Of a DNA stretch of 42,876 nucleotides, positions 14,979-23,164 are shown one piece after another. Under the pieces are notes generated by a model. It ran no database searches, was not told the DNA's origin, and saw only the letters and a list, made by a program, of their open reading frames with translations. The stretch lies in the NCBI GenBank assembly GCA_902792635.1, contig CADBAG010000027.1:1-42876 (forward strand), read 5' to 3'. The DNA comes from an uncultured Prevotellaceae bacterium (GTDB lineage: Bacteria > Bacteroidota > Bacteroidia > Bacteroidales > Bacteroidaceae). Made by a program: the position numbers and the translations under genes. Each line of letters begins with the position of its first letter. The first letter of the stretch is position 1.

Positions 14979-17900
14979 ATGAAAATCATACTCACCATTC
15001 TCTTCACCATGATCTCGCTCATTGCTCCGGCACAGTCGTATAACCAGCTCTGGCAGAAGGTGGACGAGGCTGCAAAGAAAGATCTTCCGAAGTCGCAGCT
15101 CACGGTCATCAGGCAGATTGCTGACAAGGCAACGAAGGAGAAACAATACGGCCAGCTGCTCAAGGCACAGCTCAAGGAAGGTGCCGTACTGACCTCCATT
15201 TCTCCCGACTCCCTCAAGCCGGCATTGCTGCGGATGGAGCAGACCTACAACCGCGTTAGCGACCCCGCGCTCAAGGCTGTCTATGCCACCGCCATCGGCA
15301 AGCTGTACCAGAAGAACGGCTCAGCGCCTTCCGAAGACGAGCAAGGTGCTGACACCGTATGGTTCAACAAGGCGATGGCTGCCCCTTCGCTCCTTGCCGC
15401 TCATAAGTGCAGCGGCTATGAGCCCGCGATGCTCAAGGGTGACGATGATGAGCTCTTCAATAACGACCTGCTTCACGTCATCGGCCTGGAGACGGAGTGC
15501 TACGATGCCTTGATCGATTATTATACGAAGCAGGGCAACCGCACAGCAGCTTGCTATGCAAACGTGTTGGCACTCCGGAGACAGGCATGGAATGACCACC
15601 CTTACAACACAGCAGCGATCGACACGTTGCTCAAGACTTACGGCGACCTGCCGGTAGCTTGTGAACTCGCCATCCTTCGCCTTCAAGCCATGAAGAACGA
15701 GGACGCAACAGCAGCACAGCAGGTGGCGTTCATCAATGAGGCGCTGAACAAATGGGGCACATGGAAGCGCTCCAACAGTCTGCGCAACTCGCTGAAACTT
15801 CTCGAACAGCCTTCGTATAGTCTCGTTTTAGACCGCATTGCCATACCGAACAAGGATTTGAAGTTTGAGATTCGGTCCATCCGCAATATCAACGCGCTGA
15901 CGCTCAATATCTACAAGGTCAAGGTCGATGGCAATACCAAGCTCGACCCGTCTGTCAGTTCGCAGTATGTACAGTTGAAGAAGCTGATGGCCCCCACTCC
16001 CGTTGCATTCTATTCAGCTAACTATTCAGGCAAGGAGCCGTGGGAAGAGACAACCGATACAATGCTTGTCAAAGGCCTCCCTGTAGGCGTCTACCTCGTC
16101 GAAGCTAATACTGACAATGCGGAAATTCTCCCTCGTCGCATACTGCTCCGTGTGAGCAATGTCTTCGTCATCCATGAGGAGCTGCCGAACAAAAAAATCC
16201 GCTTTGCGGCTGTCAATGCCACGACAGGCGCTCCGTTGCCGGGAACGACAATCGTTCTCACGACCTATGCTCCCAATGAGGATGGCAAAACGGCGAAGAG
16301 CACGCTCACCACGGACAAGAACGGTGAGGCTGTGTTCTCCTACAATCGAAACCGTCCTTACATGATCTACGCCTACACGGCAACCGACAAGGCCAATGCA
16401 GAGACCAACCTTCAAAGCTATTATGCTTATTGGAAGGGCTCCGATCAGCGCAACCGCATTGCAGCCTATACTGACCGAGCCATCTATCGTCCCGGTCAAA
16501 CTGTACATGTGGCAGCTGTGGTGTGGAATGCCGACAATAAATCACTTTCTTCAAAAGCAAAAGAAAATGAATCATTGACCTTCACGCTCTATGATGCCAA
16601 CGACAAGGAAGTGACGAATAAAAACGCGACAACCGACGATTTTGGAACAGCTTCCGTCGATTTCACGCTGCCCACGCAGGGTCTGACAGGCTACTTCTCC
16701 GTGGAAGTGAGCACGGCGGGCAATGACCGCAGTGTCTCGGCTGGTTTCCGTGTAGAGGAATACAAGCGTCCGACATTCCAAGTGACGTTTGACAAATACA
16801 AAGACAAGTATCAGGCTGGCGACACCATCAGTCTGCGCGGTGTGGCGACGACTTATGCAGGCGTGCCCGTGCAGCACGCCAAGGTTAAATATACCGTCAC
16901 GCGCTACGAAGGTCTCCGCTGGTTCTGGTGGGGACGCAGAGATGCGACGCAGGTTGCACAAGGTACGCTGACAACAGCCGACGACGGATCCTTCAAGGTG
17001 CCCGTGCCGATGGTCTATCCGGAGGATGAGGACGAGGATGATGACCTGTATTATGATTTTGACATCGATGCAGAGGTGACGGACATGGCGGGTGAGACCC
17101 ATGAGGAACTGACCTCGCTACCGCTGAGCAACCGCACGGCGATGCTCACGAGCAATCTGCCCGACAAGTCCTTGCGCGACAGTCTGCGAACTGTGACTTT
17201 CTCCTACAAGAACCTCTTGGGCGAAGAGATTGACGGTACCGTGAAATATCGCTTTGATAACGGGGCATGGCAGACTGCAAAGACGAATGCAGAGGTCGCT
17301 CTAACAGAGAAGTTAGCATCGGGCGAGCATCATCTTGAGGCTGTCTGTGGCAACGATACCTTGAAGGAGGAAGTCGTGGTGTTCACCTTCCAGGACAAGC
17401 AGCCGGCTACGACGACACACGACTGGTTCTATTATTCTGACGATCAGTTCCCGGCTGATGGTTCCCCTGTCTATATTCAGGCAGGAAGCTCAGACAAGGG
17501 CGTGCAACTCTATTACTCCATCTTCTCTGGCAACAAGGTCATAGAGAGCGGGAGAAAGACCATCAATAACAGTGTCTTCACCCGTGCTTTCAAATACGAC
17601 TCGTCGATGGGCAATGGCATCACTGTTACCGCTGCCTGGGTCGTCGATGGTAATCTCAATAGTTACACGGTGAGGATCAACCGCCCTGTTCCAGACACGA
17701 GACTGCGCACAGAGTGGAAGACGTTCCGCGACAAACTGATGCCCGGTCAGAAAGAGACGTGGACGCTACGTATCCTCTCGCCTCTTGGCAAACCGGCTCA
17801 GGCGCAGCTTATGGCGACGATGTATGACAAGAGTCTCGACGCCATCTATAAGAAAGATTGGCGGTTAGACAACGACTTCCATCTTTCCGCGCCCAGTGCT

Positions 17901-20513
17901 TCCTGGGATGGTCCATACCATGACGACCTTTGGCTCTCTGGCAGTCAGGCAGTCAACAACCTGAGTTACAAGAACCTGTCATTCACTCGTTTCGATACAT
18001 CCCTGTTCAATTGGTACTATTCGCGTCGTAATATTAGAATAAGAGGTGGGCTGATGCGCTCTGCTGCTCCTTTGGTGATGATGTCGAAAGCAAGCGTTAA
18101 TGCAAGGGAGTCTAACGATGCAGAACTCGATGAAGTCGTGACAATAGGATATGCAAAGAGTGAGGCGAAGACATCCGATTCTTCTGATGAAACGGGAATG
18201 CAGTCGGAGGGCCAGCTTCGCGAAAACCTCGCAGAGACCGCTTTCTTCTACCCCGCCCTCTCTACGGACAAGGACGGCATGGTGAATATCTCTTTCACAT
18301 TGCCTGAGAGCGTCACGACATGGAAGTTTATTGGACTGGCACATGACAAGGCGATGAACTACAATATCGTCAATGCCGAGGCAGTGGCTTCCAAGACTGT
18401 CATGGTGCAGCCGAACATGCCACGTTTCCTTCGCGAAGGTGACAAGGGCCAGCTCTCCACGCGCATTTTCAACACCTCCGACAAGGCGGTGAGCGGTACG
18501 GCTCGTTTGCAGATCGTTGAGCCGGAGTCGGGTAAGGTGCTCAAGGAACTGTCGGCTCCCTTCTCACTCGTTGCCAATGGTTCAACAGCTGCTTCTTTCG
18601 ATATCGATGCCGCAGAGCTCTTGAAGCTTGCCGGTGACAAGACCCTCCTTGCTGCCCGCTTCACAGCAGAAGGCAACGGCTTCAGCGATGGTGAGCAACA
18701 GTGGCTCCCGATCCTCCCCGACCGAGAGTATGTCATCTCGACCCTGCCGTTCTATCAGCATCAGCCCGGCACGAAGACTGTCGAGATCGACAAGCTCTTC
18801 CCGGCAGATAGCAAGAACCGCAAACTGACGGTCGAATATACCGCCAATCCTTCGTGGCTCGTACTTCAGGCTATGCCGACGATGGCGAACCCCTTGAGTA
18901 AGGATGCAGCCTCACTCGCTGCAGCTATCTACGCCAATATCATCGGTCAGAAGGTACTCACGTCTTCGCCGACGATCGCCAAGACCATCGCGCAGTGGAA
19001 ACAGGAGAAAGGCGCTGAGACCTCGCTGACGAGCTCTCTCGCCAAGGACAGTGAACTGAAGACACTGCTGCTCAACGAGACGCCGTGGGTGGCTGATGCC
19101 GAAAATGAGACCGACCGCAAACAGCAGTTAGCCGGTTACCTTGATGCCAACACCCTCGCTTACCGCCGTACCAACTATATCAACAAGCTCCGTGCTTTGC
19201 AGAAAGCTGTCGGCTCCTTCTCCTGGTGGCCGGGCATGGAGGGCAGCAAATATATGACTGTCAATGTCATTGAGACTCTTGTCCGCCTCAATAAGATTGC
19301 GGGCGAGCAGGCTGACCTCAAGAATATTATCAACGATGGATTCAGCTATCTCGACGGTTGCATGAGTACAGAGGTAACTGAGTTGAAGAAGCTTGCTAAG
19401 AAAGGCGTAAAGAACCTTATGCCGAGTGAGGCTGCTTGCCACTGGCTCTATGCCTCGGCATTGGCCGGGCGCAGCCGCACATCAGATATGGAGTATCTCG
19501 TCAATCTGCTCGATAAGTCAGCCACACAGCTGACAATCTACGGCAAGGCTGGCTCGGCTGTGATCCTCGCACAATATGGCAAGATGAGTCACGCCAAGGA
19601 ATATCTCGAGAGCATCCGCCAGTACTCCGTCTACACCGACGAGGCCGGTCGCTATTTCGATACGCCGAAGGCACTGTACAGCTGGTGCGACTATCGTATT
19701 CCTTCGCAGACCTTCGCCATCGAGGCGCTGCATCTCTTGGAGCCCAAGGACACCGTAACGATCCGCCAGATGCAACAATGGCTGCTCCACGAAAAGCGCA
19801 CAACGTCGTGGTCAACATCTATCGATGCCGTCAATGCCGTGTATGCGTTCATGCTCGACGGTGGCAGCACAAGATTAGAGAATACGACAACGAATGAGGC
19901 GAATGGCTCGATAAATAATAATACATCTGTCGCAATGAGTCTCAATGGCAAGGCTATTACATTGCCAACAGCAACGGCCGGCCTCGGCTACGTCAAGACC
20001 TCGATGTCGGGTGACGTTATTGACAATGCTCATTCGCTGACGATTGATAAGAAGAACAACGGCACCTCATGGGGCGCTGTATACGCACAGTTCACACAGA
20101 ACGCATCAAAGGTGAAGAATGCGGCTTCTGGACTGTCTATCAAACGCGAGATCATGGGTACAGACTCCAAGCAGAAAGTTTCTGCTTTGAAGGTTGGCGA
20201 CAAGGTAAAGGTGCGCATCACGGTTACGGCTGACCGCGACTACGACTTTGTGCAGGTCGAGGACAAGCGTGCAGCATGCCTGGAGCCCGTCAGTCAGGTG
20301 AGCGGTTATCAGTGGGGTTACTACTTGGAGACGAAGGATAATGTGACCAACTATTTCTTCGATCATCTGAGTAAGGGCCGTCATGTTGTTGAGACCGAGT
20401 ATTATGTGGACCGCACGGGTGACTACACCTCGGGTATCGCCACCGTGCAGTGTGCCTATTCACCGGAGTTTAATGGAAGAGAGGGTGGCAAAACGATTAC
20501 AGTGAACAATTAA
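14979..20513 (+). CDS. Alpha-2-macroglobulin-like protein (thioester-less)
   Basis: 1844 residues starting at the ATG that gives a proper signal peptide (MKIILTILFTMISLIAPAQS). An earlier in-frame ATG at 14916 overlaps the promoter. Domain order is as in bacterial alpha-2-macroglobulins. MG2-like YTDRAIYRPGQTVHVAAVVW lies near 497. A bait-like loop near 1020-1080 precedes NLAETAFFYPAL. Next comes WKFIGLAHDKAM and an alpha/alpha toroid from about 1289. The C-terminal receptor-binding-like domain is near 1765-1844 (GYQWGYYLETKDNVTNYFFDH). No CxEQ thioester motif is found; the equivalent place reads ANPLSKDAASLAAA. These proteins are thought to trap or inhibit proteases in the envelope; here any trapping must be non-covalent. 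The bait region carries a SusC-plug-like motif, LDEVVTIGYA. Co-transcribed with the DUF1573 gene (9-base gap). Confidence 0.9.
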   Translation: MKIILTILFTMISLIAPAQSYNQLWQKVDEAAKKDLPKSQLTVIRQIADKATKEKQYGQLLKAQLKEGAVLTSISPDSLKPALLRMEQTYNRVSDPALKAVYATAIGKLYQKNGSAPSEDEQGADTVWFNKAMAAPSLLAAHKCSGYEPAMLKGDDDELFNNDLLHVIGLETECYDALIDYYTKQGNRTAACYANVLALRRQAWNDHPYNTAAIDTLLKTYGDLPVACELAILRLQAMKNEDATAAQQVAFINEALNKWGTWKRSNSLRNSLKLLEQPSYSLVLDRIAIPNKDLKFEIRSIRNINALTLNIYKVKVDGNTKLDPSVSSQYVQLKKLMAPTPVAFYSANYSGKEPWEETTDTMLVKGLPVGVYLVEANTDNAEILPRRILLRVSNVFVIHEELPNKKIRFAAVNATTGAPLPGTTIVLTTYAPNEDGKTAKSTLTTDKNGEAVFSYNRNRPYMIYAYTATDKANAETNLQSYYAYWKGSDQRNRIAAYTDRAIYRPGQTVHVAAVVWNADNKSLSSKAKENESLTFTLYDANDKEVTNKNATTDDFGTASVDFTLPTQGLTGYFSVEVSTAGNDRSVSAGFRVEEYKRPTFQVTFDKYKDKYQAGDTISLRGVATTYAGVPVQHAKVKYTVTRYEGLRWFWWGRRDATQVAQGTLTTADDGSFKVPVPMVYPEDEDEDDDLYYDFDIDAEVTDMAGETHEELTSLPLSNRTAMLTSNLPDKSLRDSLRTVTFSYKNLLGEEIDGTVKYRFDNGAWQTAKTNAEVALTEKLASGEHHLEAVCGNDTLKEEVVVFTFQDKQPATTTHDWFYYSDDQFPADGSPVYIQAGSSDKGVQLYYSIFSGNKVIESGRKTINNSVFTRAFKYDSSMGNGITVTAAWVVDGNLNSYTVRINRPVPDTRLRTEWKTFRDKLMPGQKETWTLRILSPLGKPAQAQLMATMYDKSLDAIYKKDWRLDNDFHLSAPSASWDGPYHDDLWLSGSQAVNNLSYKNLSFTRFDTSLFNWYYSRRNIRIRGGLMRSAAPLVMMSKASVNARESNDAELDEVVTIGYAKSEAKTSDSSDETGMQSEGQLRENLAETAFFYPALSTDKDGMVNISFTLPESVTTWKFIGLAHDKAMNYNIVNAEAVASKTVMVQPNMPRFLREGDKGQLSTRIFNTSDKAVSGTARLQIVEPESGKVLKELSAPFSLVANGSTAASFDIDAAELLKLAGDKTLLAARFTAEGNGFSDGEQQWLPILPDREYVISTLPFYQHQPGTKTVEIDKLFPADSKNRKLTVEYTANPSWLVLQAMPTMANPLSKDAASLAAAIYANIIGQKVLTSSPTIAKTIAQWKQEKGAETSLTSSLAKDSELKTLLLNETPWVADAENETDRKQQLAGYLDANTLAYRRTNYINKLRALQKAVGSFSWWPGMEGSKYMTVNVIETLVRLNKIAGEQADLKNIINDGFSYLDGCMSTEVTELKKLAKKGVKNLMPSEAACHWLYASALAGRSRTSDMEYLVNLLDKSATQLTIYGKAGSAVILAQYGKMSHAKEYLESIRQYSVYTDEAGRYFDTPKALYSWCDYRIPSQTFAIEALHLLEPKDTVTIRQMQQWLLHEKRTTSWSTSIDAVNAVYAFMLDGGSTRLENTTTNEANGSINNNTSVAMSLNGKAITLPTATAGLGYVKTSMSGDVIDNAHSLTIDKKNNGTSWGAVYAQFTQNASKVKNAASGLSIKREIMGTDSKQKVSALKVGDKVKVRITVTADRDYDFVQVEDKRAACLEPVSQVSGYQWGYYLETKDNVTNYFFDHLSKGRHVVETEYYVDRTGDYTSGIATVQCAYSPEFNGREGGKTITVNN

Positions 20514-20522
20514 TGTGAAATA

Positions 20523-21581
20523 ATGCGGAAATATATATTTTTTGCGATGGCATTCATGCCGATTCTCATGCATGCGCAAGCCATCTCGCTGCCTTCAGAC
20601 ACAGTCAACTGTGGGCAGGTAGTATACAAACATCCCGTCAAGGCGGAGTTTAAGATGAAGAACAGTGGTGACAAGCCTTTAGTCATTAGTGATGTCAAGA
20701 CCTCTTGTGGCTGCACCACTGTCTCTTACCCCTCGGTTGCCATTGCTCCGGGCAAGACCTTTACGGTGAGTGCCGTCTACGATGCCAAGACGATGGGTCA
20801 TTTCCAGAAAGAAGTAGGCATCTATAGCAACGCCTCTGACAAGCCGTTGCTGCTGACAATCAGAGGTGAGGTTGTAGCGAAGAAGAGCAACTTTAAAGGC
20901 GAATATCCTTATACTCTTGGCGATATGCTCGTTGACAAGGCAGAGATCTTGTTCGACAATGTGAACCGTGGCGACATGCCCATTCAACAAGTGCATATTC
21001 TGAACAACAGTGACGAGACGATGGAGCCTCAGCTCATGCACCTTCCTCCGTATCTCAGAGGCGAGGTAAAACCAAAGCGTGTTGCTCCGGGCCGCTCCGC
21101 TACCGTCACGCTGCAGGTCGACTCAAAGCAGTTGGGTGATCTTGGACTGACACAGACAGGCATCTATCTCGGTGAGTTCCCCGGTGACAAGGTGGCACCG
21201 GAGAAGGAGTTGGATGTCAACATCATCCTTATCCCGAGTTTTGAGCAACAGACGAAAGAGCAGTTGGATGCCGCTCCCCGCCTCCAGCTCTCCAAGGGCC
21301 GTATCAATATCGGTGCGTTTGGCGGAAAATCGAAGAAGAAAGATGACCTCGAGATCACGAATATCGGAAAGTCGCCTCTCACCATCCGTGCGCTGCAGAT
21401 CATCGGCACGGGTCTTGAGGTGTCGCTGAACAATCAGCTCATTGAGCCGGGTGAGTCGGCAAAGCTCAAGGTCACGGCCATCCGCAGCATGATCGAGAAG
21501 TCACGTTCCGTTCCCAAGGTGTTGATGATTACGAATGACCCGACACAGCCGAAGGTATTGATAAATGTAGACGTGAAATAA
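20523..21581 (+). CDS. DUF1573 domain exported protein
   Basis: 352 residues with signal peptide MRKYIFFAMAFMPILMHA. Residues about 30-125 are a DUF1573 domain with the usual KTSCGCTTVSYP motif (GCGCT-type cysteine pair) and VSAVYDAKTMGHFQKEVGIYSN. Two further beta-sandwich segments follow, the last near 250-350 (LEITNIGKSPLTIRALQI), so the protein looks like a chain of Ig/ASPM-SPD-2-Hydin-like domains. Function is unknown. It starts nine bases after the macroglobulin stop, and the pair is isolated between two copies of the same palindromic element, so the two products probably act together in the periplasm or at the cell surface. Confidence 0.85.
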   Translation: MRKYIFFAMAFMPILMHAQAISLPSDTVNCGQVVYKHPVKAEFKMKNSGDKPLVISDVKTSCGCTTVSYPSVAIAPGKTFTVSAVYDAKTMGHFQKEVGIYSNASDKPLLLTIRGEVVAKKSNFKGEYPYTLGDMLVDKAEILFDNVNRGDMPIQQVHILNNSDETMEPQLMHLPPYLRGEVKPKRVAPGRSATVTLQVDSKQLGDLGLTQTGIYLGEFPGDKVAPEKELDVNIILIPSFEQQTKEQLDAAPRLQLSKGRINIGAFGGKSKKKDDLEITNIGKSPLTIRALQIIGTGLEVSLNNQLIEPGESAKLKVTAIRSMIEKSRSVPKVLMITNDPTQPKVLINVDVK

Positions 21582-21589
21582 TGTTTCGG

Positions 21590-21850
21590 TTTGACAATGC
21601 AATCAACCTCGAAGAGGTTGTACATGAGTAGCCCCAGGTGAGGAGCGTAGCGACGTAACCTGGGGTTAGGAAGGGGCGTTTTAACGTAACCTGTCGGCCT
21701 CGAAGAGGGCGAACCTGCTATCACCCTGCTAAGGTTCGCCCTCTTCGAGGCCGGATTTCAGCGAAACATCTTCGTGACATCCCCCAGGTTTCGTCGCTGC
21801 GCTCCTCACCTGGGGCTAACCATGTTGGCCCCCTCCGGGGACCTTGTCAT
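21590..21850. repeat. Complex nested-palindrome (REP/BIME-like) element, copy 2
   Basis: Bases 21601-21660 repeat 14461-14520 with only a few changes. The centre again is the CGGCCTCGAAGAGGGCGAAC stem (21695 on) with its inverse ending at 21753. An ACCTGGGG/CCCCAGGT pair brackets it, with the sequence CGTCGCTGCGCTCCTCACCT on the right. It has the same orientation as copy 1. The spacer 21582-21886 contains nothing else apart from the short ispH leader. Confidence 0.85.
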
Positions 21851-21886
21851 CCCAAAATGCGAAGAACCAATTATATTAGATAACAA

Positions 21887-22747
21887 ATGAATTTAAAGAT
21901 AGAAATAGACAACGGCAGCGGCTTCTGCTTTGGCGTCACCACTGCCATCCGCAAGGCCGAGGAAGAGTTGGCAAAAGGCAGCAAACTCTATTGCTTGGGT
22001 GACATCGTGCACAACGGCATGGAGGTGGAGCGTCTGCACGAGCAGGGACTTATCACCATCGACCACGAGCAACTTCGTGAGCTTCACAACGCAAAGGTGC
22101 TGCTCCGTGCCCATGGCGAGCCTCCCGAGACTTATGAGATAGCCCGGCAGAATAATATAGAGATCATCGATGCCACTTGTCCGGTGGTCCTCGCCTTGCA
22201 GAGCCGTATCAAGCGGAAGTGGACGGACAGTCCCGAAGCTCAGACCGTCATTTTCGGAAAGAAAGGACATGCGGAGGTATTGGGACTCGTCGGTCAGACC
22301 CATGGTGAGGCGATCGTCGTGGAAAGCCTCGACGATGTAAAGCAGAAACTCGACTTCTCCAAGGATATCAACCTCTATTCGCAGACCACGAAGAACCTCG
22401 ACGAGTACCGTCGTATCGTCGATTATATCCAGAACAACATCTCCCCCACTGCTGCTTTCAAGAGTTTCGACACCATCTGTCGCCAGGTGGCTAACCGCAT
22501 GCCGCATATTGCGGAATTTGCGGCTCACCACGACGTCATCCTCTTTGTCAGCGGACGCAAGAGCAGCAACGGTCATGCCCTCTTCACGCGGTGTATGGAG
22601 GTGAACCCTAACAGTCACCTCATTGAGCGTGAGGAAGAGATCGATTATTCATGGTTCAAGGATGCACAGACCGTGGGTATCTGTGGCGCCACGAGCACAC
22701 CGAAGTGGCTCATGGAAGAGTGCAGGGATGCTATTCTTCGATATTAA
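21887..22747 (+). CDS. ispH: 4-hydroxy-3-methylbut-2-enyl diphosphate reductase
   Basis: 286 residues, normal for IspH. It is the last enzyme of the MEP isoprenoid pathway, converting HMBPP to IPP and DMAPP with a [4Fe-4S] cluster. The three cluster cysteines are seen in GFCFGV (near residue 14), DATCPVV (near 98) and TICRQ (near 204). Substrate histidines lie in GDIVHNG and RAHGEPP. The C-terminal GATSTPKWL motif is present. No other isoprenoid gene is adjacent. The gene begins about 40 bases after a palindromic element and no strong promoter is seen in between. Confidence 0.96.
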   Translation: MNLKIEIDNGSGFCFGVTTAIRKAEEELAKGSKLYCLGDIVHNGMEVERLHEQGLITIDHEQLRELHNAKVLLRAHGEPPETYEIARQNNIEIIDATCPVVLALQSRIKRKWTDSPEAQTVIFGKKGHAEVLGLVGQTHGEAIVVESLDDVKQKLDFSKDINLYSQTTKNLDEYRRIVDYIQNNISPTAAFKSFDTICRQVANRMPHIAEFAAHHDVILFVSGRKSSNGHALFTRCMEVNPNSHLIEREEEIDYSWFKDAQTVGICGATSTPKWLMEECRDAILRY

Positions 22748-22770
22748 CACCCAGCACCTATCCCCATCAC

Positions 22771-23058
22771 CTAACATTCTTCCACCCACTTTTCGTCATA
22801 TTTGACGAAGCCCTTCTCCTTGGCACGTCCAAGGAGCCAAAGGGCTTCCTTACTCTGACAGTTATAGTGGTCGCGCAGTGCTTTGAGGAAGTCGGCACGC
22901 TGCATGATATGATCCGGCTGAAGGCTCAGAATGTTCTTGACCACCTGGCGGAGATTGTCCGCATTGAAGTGATGCTGACGGTGATGGTAGCGGTTTACAC
23001 CTACTAAAACTAAGCAGATGATGACAACAGCTAAGACGACTAAAGTTGTTGTGTTCAT
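22771..23058 (-). CDS. Small membrane-anchored protein of unknown function
   Basis: 95 residues. One N-terminal transmembrane helix (TTTLVVLAVVIICLVLVGV, about 3-21) is followed by a basic His-rich linker (RYHHRQHH) and a predicted helical cytoplasmic domain (NLRQVVKNILSLQPDHIMQR, EALWLLGRAKEKGFV) that resembles a small winged-helix-like module. I do not recognise a named family. It is convergent with ispH and lies in the same direction as mutS2 downstream of it on the minus strand. An imperfect -7 element (TAACTTTA) is visible on the minus strand at about 23090-23100. Confidence 0.7.
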   Translation of the reverse strand: MNTTTLVVLAVVIICLVLVGVNRYHHRQHHFNADNLRQVVKNILSLQPDHIMQRADFLKALRDHYNCQSKEALWLLGRAKEKGFVKYDEKWVEEC

Positions 23059-23164
23059 AATCTTGGGTTTAATCGGTTTTAATATGCCATAAAGTTAGTA
23101 AAAACTTTGTTATGTTGCAACGATTAAGCCCAAGAATCTATCACATTTTAACTTTTTCTATCAT

